A stretch of DNA of 5,074 bases from Clostridia bacterium. Its GTDB lineage: Bacteria > Bacillota_A > Clostridia > Oscillospirales > CAG-272. A program made the position numbers and the translations under genes. The notes under the pieces were generated by a model, which worked only from the letters and a program-made list of their open reading frames with translations, was not told the origin of the DNA and did no database searches. Shown one piece after another: positions 1-5,074 of this stretch (the stretch's first letter is position 1; each line of letters opens with the position of its first letter). The stretch spans positions 1 to 5,074 of the forward strand of contig JAFTRT010000095.1 in assembly GCA_017462145.1 (NCBI GenBank). The letters are read 5' to 3'.

Positions 1-2
1 AC

Positions 3-986
3 TGCAAACGGGAGACCGAGCAGACCATGTCAGCTACCTATCTCAAGGACGACGAATACAACACGCTATTTCTCCGCAAGGGTTGGGATAACCTGTACGT
101 AGGCCGTTCGGAAACGGGCGGACGTGCACTTCCTCCTCAAAATCAATCCTACACCAAGGTTTGCGATACCACCGTGACCCAGCCGGGTCTGGTATCCGCA
201 GGCGGTATGTGCGAAATCTTCCGCTTGGCAGACGGTAGCTTTTTGATCTTTGACTCCGGCAACCCCATCGAAAGCTCGATCATTTGGCAAACATTGTGCC
301 AGCTGCACGGTTCGGAGAACAATATCCGCATCTGCGCATGGGTCATGACACACTCCCACGGCGACCACTACGGCGGATTTAAGAACTTTGCGAACACCTA
401 TGCCGACAAAGTCAAGCTGGACTATGTGCTGTACTCTCCTCTTGCCCGTCAGGAGTGGGATATTGCAGATTCCTACGACGTGTCCTGGAACACCATCGAC
501 TATTATTTCAACGGAAGCCTGCAAAGCTTGATCCAGGAAAAGTTTGCGGGAACCGTACTGGCCTCGGTCCATGCAGGTCAGGTACTGACCTTTGCGGACG
601 TGTCTGTGGAGATCCTCTACACCCCCGAATTCGTTTATATGGAGGAGGTTCCCGTTGACACCAACAACACCTCCATCGTATCCCGTGTGGTCAACAGCGA
701 CGGCTCTATGATGGTAATGGCCGACTGCGGTGCAGAAGCCTCCCAGTGGATCTACAAGACCTACGACGAAGAGCTGAAAAGCGATCTGCTGCAAGCAACC
801 CACCACGGTATGCTGACCGGGGACGACCTCAAGGTGATGAGAAAAATCAAGCCCACCACCTATTTCTTCCCTTGCAGTGAAACCAAATTCAACGAGTACT
901 GGGGCGTGACCTGTCAAGCCAAGCAATACGCCATTTCGGGCGGTGAGATCATTCATTACGGCCACGGCGCCGTGACCAGAAAGCTC
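3..986 (+). repeat. MBL unit, copy 1 of an intragenic tandem duplication (incomplete at 5' end)
   Basis: This stretch aligns codon for codon with 1629-2621 at a constant offset of 1626 bp through the first two-thirds. Copy 2 then has three extra codons: one near 2395 and two in the variable loop near 2520-2545. By eye about two-thirds of residues are identical. The unit runs from the MSATYL leader through the HSHGDH motif, the N-x-x-S strand and the HHG motif to the closing IIHYGHG-x-VTR segment. In copy 2 a segment of about 35 residues precedes the aligned start, so the matching part of copy 1 should lie just upstream of the window. Confidence 0.9.
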
Positions 987-2630
987 TCCTACCGAGGAAC
1001 AGCCGCCGACGGCGACGAGCTGTTGCGAAACGGAATGACCGTCATTCCCAACGGTATCACCATTAAGAAGGTAGGTGCAGATGGCATCGTTTATACGGTA
1101 AAGGATGCTTCCGACCCCTACGTTGCCTTTGCCACCGATCTGAACACCGAGTATTACAACTCCCTGCTGGTCACGGTCAAGTGTCCCGAGTTCAAAAGCT
1201 GTTCGCTTTGGTTCACGTCGGGCGATCAAACTCCCTTCCAGTACATCAGCGGCAACAGCAGTCCCTTGGGGCCTCAGGGTGCCTCTGACGACGGCTTTGT
1301 AAAGCTGGTGGTCTATTTGGGTGACGGAACGGTCTTTGACGGCAACATTACCTCCATCCGTATCGATCTGGGCACGGTAGCCGGCCAAGAGATCACCATT
1401 CAATCGGTCAAGCCTTTCTACGTTGACGTAGACGGATTTGGCACCATCCCCGTGGAGGATGACGAAACCGACCCCGAAGAGCCCGGCGAGGGCAATCTGC
1501 CTCGGGGCGAGGCGGTGTCCTCCCTCATCGCAGGCGACGGCATGGAATGCTTCCGATATACCGACATCTCCGTTGCCGATTTTGAAGCAGCTTGTCTCTA
1601 CTTTACCTCCAGAGGCTACACCGAGTATTGCTACCGAGATACGGCCAACACCATGTCGGCAACCTATTTGAGAGGGGATACCTACAATACCCTCTTCTAT
1701 CGTAAAGGCTATAGCGATCTGATCCTCGGTCTTTCGGAGACGGGCGGTCTTGCCCTTCCTCCTCAAGATCAAGCCTACACCAAGGTATGCGAAACCACCT
1801 TTACCCAGCCCGGCCTGCTTTCCGCAGGCGGCATGTGCGAAATCTTCCGCTTGGCAGACGGTAGCTTTTTGATCTTTGACTCCGGCAACCCCATTGAGCA
1901 CACCGTGATTTGGAACACCCTGTGCCAGCTCAACGGATCGGATCAGAACATCCGCATCTGCGCTTGGGTGCTGACCCACTCTCACGGCGACCACTACGGC
2001 GGCTTCCGTGACTTTGCGGGCAAGTACGCCGACAAGGTACAGCTGGATTACGTGCTGTATTCCCCCATGGCCGCACAGGAATGGGCTATTGCAGACTCCT
2101 ACAACGTCTCTTGGAACACCATTGACTATTATTTCAACGGGCCATTGCAGTCCTTGATTGCCGAGGCCTATCCCAACACCACCTTGGCATCGGTTCACGC
2201 AGGTCAAACACTGACCTTTGCCGACGTGACCTTGGAAATCCTCTATTCCTTTGAGCACGTTTACATCAACGGCGTTCCCGTGAATACCAATGATACCTCG
2301 CTGATGGTGCGTGTTTACAATGAGGACGGCTCGGTTCTGATCACGGGCGACTGTGAAACCGAGGCATCGGTTTGGGTGGATGAAACCTACACGCAAGCCG
2401 AGTTGAAGAGCGACTATATGCAGGCCGCACACCATGGCATGATCACCACCAAAGAGCTGAAAATCATGAAGAAGGCCGCTCCCACCGTCTATTTCTTCCC
2501 CTGCAATGAGGCTACCTACATCAATCGATGCAACAGTGGCGGCTATCGGGAAGCCAACCAATACGCAGCAGAAAACGGCGAGATCATTCATTACGGTCAC
2601 GGAACCGTCACCCGTCCTTTGGCTCAATAA
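3..2630 (+). CDS. Tandem double metallo-beta-lactamase-fold hydrolase (ComEC/Rec2-like), 5'-truncated by window edge
   Basis: The reading frame is open to the left edge, so this is the C-terminal part (875 codons) of a larger protein. The ATG at 27 is not the start: the residues before it (C-x-R-x-T-x-x-T) align with those before the equivalent MSATYL in the second copy at 1629-1655. Two MBL units are seen. Each has an HSHGDH metal motif (351-368; 1977-1994), a strand-end Asp (723-725, MADC; 2349-2351, TGDC) and a late HHG motif (801-809; 2430-2438). This ligand set, without a clear counterpart of the middle histidine of classical beta-lactamases, is typical of ComEC/Rec2-like MBL domains. 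Between the units lie a beta-rich region (about 987-1440), an acidic Asp/Glu/Pro linker (about 1455-1500) and the leader of unit two. The protein stops straight after unit two, with no C-terminal anchor. Both units keep their metal ligands, so both may be active. Hydrolase activity is inferred from the family; the substrate is unknown. A signal peptide cannot be assessed. Confidence 0.93.
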   Translation, partial: CKRETEQTMSATYLKDDEYNTLFLRKGWDNLYVGRSETGGRALPPQNQSYTKVCDTTVTQPGLVSAGGMCEIFRLADGSFLIFDSGNPIESSIIWQTLCQLHGSENNIRICAWVMTHSHGDHYGGFKNFANTYADKVKLDYVLYSPLARQEWDIADSYDVSWNTIDYYFNGSLQSLIQEKFAGTVLASVHAGQVLTFADVSVEILYTPEFVYMEEVPVDTNNTSIVSRVVNSDGSMMVMADCGAEASQWIYKTYDEELKSDLLQATHHGMLTGDDLKVMRKIKPTTYFFPCSETKFNEYWGVTCQAKQYAISGGEIIHYGHGAVTRKLSYRGTAADGDELLRNGMTVIPNGITIKKVGADGIVYTVKDASDPYVAFATDLNTEYYNSLLVTVKCPEFKSCSLWFTSGDQTPFQYISGNSSPLGPQGASDDGFVKLVVYLGDGTVFDGNITSIRIDLGTVAGQEITIQSVKPFYVDVDGFGTIPVEDDETDPEEPGEGNLPRGEAVSSLIAGDGMECFRYTDISVADFEAACLYFTSRGYTEYCYRDTANTMSATYLRGDTYNTLFYRKGYSDLILGLSETGGLALPPQDQAYTKVCETTFTQPGLLSAGGMCEIFRLADGSFLIFDSGNPIEHTVIWNTLCQLNGSDQNIRICAWVLTHSHGDHYGGFRDFAGKYADKVQLDYVLYSPMAAQEWAIADSYNVSWNTIDYYFNGPLQSLIAEAYPNTTLASVHAGQTLTFADVTLEILYSFEHVYINGVPVNTNDTSLMVRVYNEDGSVLITGDCETEASVWVDETYTQAELKSDYMQAAHHGMITTKELKIMKKAAPTVYFFPCNEATYINRCNSGGYREANQYAAENGEIIHYGHGTVTRPLAQ
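207..268 (+). repeat. 62-bp exact direct repeat, copy 1
   Basis: These 62 bases are identical to 1833-1894, including all third codon positions. With one mismatch at 206 the match extends left to 195 (195-268 against 1821-1894). Elsewhere the two MBL units differ freely at synonymous sites, so this patch is much better conserved than the duplication as a whole. It encodes MCEIFRLADGSFLIFDSGNP. Confidence 0.95.
1629..2621 (+). repeat. MBL unit, copy 2 of the intragenic tandem duplication
   Basis: This is the second, complete unit. It starts at the C-Y-R-D-T segment and ends at IIHYGHGTVTRPL, three codons before the stop. Its Asp motif is the canonical TGD form, where copy 1 has M-A-D. The leader at about 1513-1628 (with DISVADFEAACLYFTSRGY) probably belongs to this unit as an N-terminal cap. 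The copies differ mostly at surface-like positions and in a loop before the last strand (about 2505-2550), which has different cysteines and glycines in each copy and could tune specificity. Confidence 0.9.
1833..1894 (+). repeat. 62-bp exact direct repeat, copy 2
   Basis: This is the partner of 207-268, 1626 bp downstream in the same gene and the same frame. Recombination between the two copies would remove 542 codons in frame and leave a single hybrid MBL unit. Confidence 0.95.
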
Positions 2631-2656
2631 AGGATACGGTTTGGGGAGGCGATTTT

Positions 2657-2688
2657 TTTGGAAACTTTCTTGAAAGAAAGTTTCCAAA
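2657..2688. repeat. Left arm hairpin of the palindromic element
   Basis: This is a near-perfect hairpin: ggaaactttctt (2660-2671) pairs with aagaaagtttcc (2674-2685), and three more T-A pairs extend it to 2657-2688. In practice the loop would be opened to 4-6 bases. It is flanked by T7 (2653-2659) and A7 (2706-2712). No T-tract follows it on either strand, so it is not a canonical intrinsic terminator by itself, though it could protect a 3' end or slow decay. Confidence 0.85.
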
Positions 2689-2754
2689 CCTTCAAAGAAC
2701 TGAACAAAAAAAGAATAGCGCCCTATGCCTTATATGGCAAAAGTCGCTACGCTC

Positions 2755-2813
2755 TTTCTAAGGAAGAAACCCGTCGGTACCGCAAGGTGTCCGACGGGTT
2801 TCTCCTTTAGAAA
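2755..2813 (+). terminator. Central long hairpin, probable (possibly bidirectional) transcription terminator
   Basis: The stem pairs 2755-2777 with 2791-2813, about 23 bp with one A-C mismatch and one G-U pair. Its GC-rich core is cccgtcgg/ccgacggg. Inside, acc (2779-2781) pairs with ggt (2786-2788) around a GCAA tetraloop of the GNRA class (2782-2785). The GC core is followed by the T-rich tail tttctccttt on the + strand and by tttcttcctt on the − strand, so it could stop transcription from either side. It lies about 125 bases after the MBL gene stop and would end that transcript. The tail is T-rich but interrupted by C, so efficiency is uncertain. Confidence 0.6.
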
Positions 2814-2885
2814 AAAAGCAAAGCGGTTTTGCGATTCAATGGATCGAAAGCATAAATATCTTTTTTTGTGCAGTTCTTTGGGAGC

Positions 2886-2917
2886 TTGAGGGCCTTTCTT
2901 TCAAGAAAGGCCCTCAA
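2886..2917. repeat. Right arm hairpin of the palindromic element
   Basis: gagggcctttctt (2888-2900) pairs perfectly with aagaaaggccctc (2903-2915), and two T-A pairs extend the stem to 2886-2917. Its tip ctttctttcaagaaag is the exact reverse complement of the left arm tip. The outer stem is GAGGGC/GCCCTC instead of GGAAA/TTTCC. An A7 run follows (2916-2922) and a T7 run precedes it (2861-2867), mirroring the left arm. Confidence 0.85.
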
Positions 2918-2988
2918 AAAAATAGGCCTCCAAAAAAAATCCCCACCCACGCACCACTCAGAGTGCAAAAAATGCCTTTTTTTACAAC

Positions 2989-3015
2989 TTTTCCCCACCC
3001 TCTTGACGGGGAAAA
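2989..3015. promoter_or_regulatory. 8-bp inverted repeat over the -35 box (possible operator)
   Basis: ttttcccc (2989-2996) and ggggaaaa (3008-3015) are perfect inverted repeats with an 11-base spacer. The right arm starts at the last base of the −35 hexamer, where a repressor would block RNA polymerase. Low-complexity arms make chance plausible, and no regulator is encoded in the window. Confidence 0.3.
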
Positions 3016-3031
3016 AGCCGTATGCTATACT
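3003..3031 (+). promoter_or_regulatory. Sigma-A-type promoter for the lipoprotein gene
   Basis: The −35 box TTGACG (3003-3008) is five of six to consensus. After a 17-base spacer the −10 box TATACT (3026-3031) is also five of six. A TG dinucleotide at 3023-3024, one base before the −10, makes it an extended −10 promoter. Transcription should start near 3038, giving a leader of about 40 bases before the ATG at 3077. It lies outside the palindromic element and gives the lipoprotein gene its own transcript. Confidence 0.8.
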
Positions 3032-3062
3032 GGCATCAACCATTCAAAAAAACGACAAAAAA

Positions 3063-3068
3063 AGGGGG
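3063..3068 (+). promoter_or_regulatory. Ribosome binding site that fixes the lipoprotein start
   Basis: AGGGGG sits eight bases before the ATG at 3077. It supports this start over the in-frame ATGs at 2963 and 2972, which lie upstream of the promoter and have no such site. Confidence 0.8.
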
Positions 3069-3076
3069 AAACCAAC

Positions 3077-5062
3077 ATGAAACAATCACTCGCCATCCTG
3101 CTTCTCTTTGCCACTCTGGTGTGGGGTCTTGCCGCCTGCGGACAGAACCCATCCGACGGCACTGCCGAAACCACCACAATCCCTTCCGAGGAAGAAACCA
3201 CAACCTCTCCCATCGGAACTCCGCCCCCGTCATCCGATGAATCCGAAGAAGGCGAAACCACCACTCCCACTACGCCCCCCGAAACACCGCCCGAGCAGGA
3301 AGAGCCCGACGTCTGCCCGGCTTACATCTGGTATCTCACCACCCTCACCGACTGCTACGTTCGCACTGAACCGAGGATCGCCCCCGAGACCATTTTGAAA
3401 AATCAAAACAACGTCAACGTGATCTTGCGAGAAGACACATCCTCCACCGTCCTTCTCCGAGAGAAGGACACCATCACAGGCGGAGGCTACGAATCGGAGG
3501 GCAAGCTCCGAAACGACTGGTACAAGATCGACTACAACGGAACGACCGCCTACGTCACCGCTGACAGCTTCCGCCGTTCCTTTTACTGCTGTAACGAGCT
3601 TTCCCTCTCTGCCGTTTTGCAAGGACAAGCCTATTATATGTGGGACGGTTCCTTCCATTTACTTGATGAGACCGAAAACACCTTTGCCGCAGTCGATATG
3701 AACGGGGACGGGCAAACGGAGGTCGTCTTGGAAAGCGGTGCCGAGAATATGCTGGTTCTCCGAACCCTTGACGGATTGATCCTCGGCTACCGCTTCCCCG
3801 TGTCCAATATGGTCCGTCTGTATGCCGACGGAACCTTTGATTTCACCGATACCGCCGCAGAAGGGCACACCTACGGCAGAGCCAAGCTCACCTTTTCCGG
3901 CACTACAGTGCAAACGACCTCCCTTTGGCATATCATCAACGACGGAACCGACCATGTAGAATATTACATTGGTACGCAACGGGTGGCCAAGGCCAATTTA
4001 GATGCCTACATCGCCACACTGGAGGACGAGGAGCTCAGCTTTTGCGGACGAACCAAAGAAAATGTAACCGCCCTCCTCTCCTGCCCCGGTAACAATCCGG
4101 CCGAAAAAACCCCGGCCGATTTCACAAGCTACGATTCCATTCTCGCCACCTACCGCCACATGGTGGAGCTGATCCCCCTCGGAGGGCCTTGGGCTTTTGA
4201 AAACGGTTCCTTTGCCTCCCTCTTTACCTTTTCCGACAAGGATGCGTACGAGACGTACTGCGCCTTGCTCCACGCTGTAGGCCAATATGATGCCGATCAT
4301 GGGGAATCGCAAAATGCCTTTGGCTATGCACAAAAGGATCTGAACGGAGACGGAGCACAGGAGCTGATCCTCCTGAGCGACCGCTATGAGATCCTTGGTA
4401 TTTTCACGTCAACACCAACGCCCACACTTGTTTTCTGCTACCGCAGTCGTGTCGAATGTTCGATCCGTGAGGACGGTACGCTGTTTGTCTGTGCTTGGGG
4501 AGCAAGCACTTACGACTATCGCCACTGCGCCATCCGCTCCGACGGCACCGCGGAGACGCTTCTCCACTACGGCACCTTTGCCGACATTGCCAATGAGGAC
4601 GAATCCTTGACCTACTATCAGATCGGAGACGACGGTCAACGGGTGACACTGACAGAAGAAGCGTGGAACACCCTCCACGCAAGCTTCCTTTGCCCTTGCG
4701 GCTGCCTGATGAACGAGCAGACCAAAAACCACGGCGGCCTTGTGTGGAAGCCCCTCTTCTCCGCCGCAGCTCCCACCGCTTTCCATTTGGAAATGTGGAT
4801 GAATCACAATCGGAGGGTCAATCTGTTAAGCCTCACCGACGGCACGCTTCGCTTCACTGTGAAGCCCGATCAGGATGCGATTCTCCTCTCACTCACCGCC
4901 TCCCTTGCCGAGGACGGAAGCTATGCCTTTGAGTCCGAGAACCTCCGAGGACGCTTGGTCTTTTGCGAACAGGGCTTTTGGCTGGTGGTGGAGGAATCCT
5001 CCCTGACCTCCATACCCCCTCGTTCGTACGGCTTTTTCATCCATCTTGCCGCATTGGGCTGA
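3077..5062 (+). CDS. Surface lipoprotein with SH3-like domain and two D-x-N-x-D-G (FG-GAP-like) modules
   Basis: The 661-residue product starts with a lipoprotein signal peptide: MKQ, a hydrophobic core and the lipobox L18-A19-A20-C21, so Cys21 should be lipidated and the protein held on the outer face of the membrane. Residues about 24-85 are a Thr/Ser/Pro/Glu-rich stalk with three E-T-T-T repeats, suited to crossing the cell wall. Residues about 88-168 resemble a bacterial SH3 domain (CYVRTEP near the start; W-Y-K-I and A-Y-V-T-A-D-S-F near the end), a fold often found in cell-wall-associated proteins. Two modules follow, each with an acidic loop: D207-M-N-G-D211-G-Q-T-E215 and D421-L-N-G-D425-G-A-Q-E429. 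These resemble calcium loops of FG-GAP/dockerin-type repeats. A C-P-C-G-C cluster (539-543) leads into a C-terminal domain (about 565-661) that I do not recognise. No catalytic motif is seen, so a binding, sensing or structural role is more likely than an enzyme. The start is set by the lipobox, promoter and ribosome binding site. Confidence 0.93.
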   Translation: MKQSLAILLLFATLVWGLAACGQNPSDGTAETTTIPSEEETTTSPIGTPPPSSDESEEGETTTPTTPPETPPEQEEPDVCPAYIWYLTTLTDCYVRTEPRIAPETILKNQNNVNVILREDTSSTVLLREKDTITGGGYESEGKLRNDWYKIDYNGTTAYVTADSFRRSFYCCNELSLSAVLQGQAYYMWDGSFHLLDETENTFAAVDMNGDGQTEVVLESGAENMLVLRTLDGLILGYRFPVSNMVRLYADGTFDFTDTAAEGHTYGRAKLTFSGTTVQTTSLWHIINDGTDHVEYYIGTQRVAKANLDAYIATLEDEELSFCGRTKENVTALLSCPGNNPAEKTPADFTSYDSILATYRHMVELIPLGGPWAFENGSFASLFTFSDKDAYETYCALLHAVGQYDADHGESQNAFGYAQKDLNGDGAQELILLSDRYEILGIFTSTPTPTLVFCYRSRVECSIREDGTLFVCAWGASTYDYRHCAIRSDGTAETLLHYGTFADIANEDESLTYYQIGDDGQRVTLTEEAWNTLHASFLCPCGCLMNEQTKNHGGLVWKPLFSAAAPTAFHLEMWMNHNRRVNLLSLTDGTLRFTVKPDQDAILLSLTASLAEDGSYAFESENLRGRLVFCEQGFWLVVEESSLTSIPPRSYGFFIHLAALG

Positions 5063-5074
5063 TTTTTTTGAGAA
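5061..5074. repeat. Probable outer edge of another copy of the palindromic element
   Basis: gatttttttgagaa, overlapping the TGA stop of the lipoprotein gene, matches the left edge of the intergenic element (gatttttttggaaa at 2651-2664) at 12 of 14 positions. The right edge read on the − strand also has tttttttgag. The window ends before the hairpin would appear, so this is suggestive only. Confidence 0.4.

Larger units (their letters stand above)
2645..2931. repeat. Large imperfect palindromic intergenic element (MITE- or BIME-like)
   Basis: The left half (2645-2777) aligns with the reverse complement of the right half (2791-2931) over nearly its whole length, with small indels. Matching blocks from outside in are: ggaggc (2645-2650 with 2926-2931); a run of seven T paired with a run of seven A (2653-2659; 2916-2922); a 16-base hairpin tip (2665-2680 with 2894-2909); a 22-base block with one mismatch (2693-2714 with 2859-2880); a gcaaaa-cgct block (about 2737-2748 with about 2821-2834); and the central stem (2755-2777 with 2791-2813). 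No ORF within it looks like a real gene. It begins 14 bases after the stop of the MBL gene. It may be a non-autonomous mobile element, a BIME-like repeat or a structured transcript. No flanking target duplication was recognised. Confidence 0.8.

Noticed and set aside
27..29. ATG at 27 as the start of the MBL gene
   Set aside because: The frame is open upstream and the residues before this ATG align with those before the same motif in copy 2, so it is an internal methionine.
66..2687. An 873-codon open frame on the − strand opposite the MBL gene
   Set aside because: It lies in exact antisense codon register and stays open only because the sense gene avoids TTA, CTA and TCA. Its translation shows no domain or signal, and the sense frame has duplicated, motif-bearing MBL units.
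2951..2966. Short dyad gcac...gtgc upstream of the lipoprotein promoter
   Set aside because: Only four or five pairs with competing foldings; not distinguishable from chance.
2807..3043. Small ORFs in the intergenic region on both strands (for example 2528-2761 +, 2807-3043 −, 2868-3080 +)
   Set aside because: They run through hairpins and poly-A/T tracts, lack ribosome binding sites and give low-complexity or frame-shadow peptides.
2963..3076. N-terminal extension of the lipoprotein from ATG 2963
   Set aside because: It would cover the promoter and bury the signal peptide and lipobox 38 residues inside. The ATG at 3077 has a well-spaced ribosome binding site.
2631..3076. tRNA, riboswitch or CRISPR array in the intergenic region
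   Set aside because: No cloverleaf with CCA-end features, no recognised riboswitch core and no regularly spaced direct repeats. The structure seen is inverted, not direct.
5063..5069. T7 run after the lipoprotein stop as an intrinsic terminator
   Set aside because: No GC-rich hairpin precedes it. The same T7 precedes the left arm hairpin of the intergenic element, so it is better read as the edge of a repeat.

Overview
The window looks like chromosomal DNA from a low-to-mid-GC Gram-positive bacterium, most likely a gut-type member of Clostridia (Oscillospirales-like). This is inferred from a strong sigma-A-type promoter, a purine-rich ribosome binding site, a Gram-positive-style lipoprotein with a Thr/Ser/Pro/Glu-rich stalk and SH3-like domain, and the overall codon use. 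No marker gene fixes the taxon.

Layout: both protein genes are on the + strand. Positions 3-2630 hold the 3' part of a large gene whose true start lies upstream of the window. It encodes two tandem, closely similar metallo-beta-lactamase-fold (MBL) hydrolase units of the ComEC/Rec2-like type, separated by a beta-rich region and an acidic Pro/Glu linker. Positions 2631-3076 are non-coding. About 290 bp of this (about 2645-2931) is one large imperfect palindrome made of two arm hairpins and a central terminator-like hairpin. It is followed by a promoter (3003-3031) and a ribosome binding site. Positions 3077-5062 encode a 661-residue lipoprotein with a low-complexity stalk, an SH3-like domain, two D-x-N-x-D-G (FG-GAP/dockerin-like) modules and an unrecognised C-terminal domain. 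Directly after its stop, the last 14 bases match the outer edge of the palindromic element, so another copy probably begins there.

Function: the second product should be a surface-anchored lipoprotein. The first is probably a metal-dependent hydrolase with an unknown substrate; its location cannot be judged because the N-terminus is missing. The second gene has its own promoter and a terminator-like hairpin upstream, so the two genes are probably separate transcription units, and nothing in the sequence shows that they work together. The most unusual item is the palindromic intergenic element. Its arm hairpins share the same tip and flanks but carry different, internally compensated stems, and it seems to recur at gene ends.
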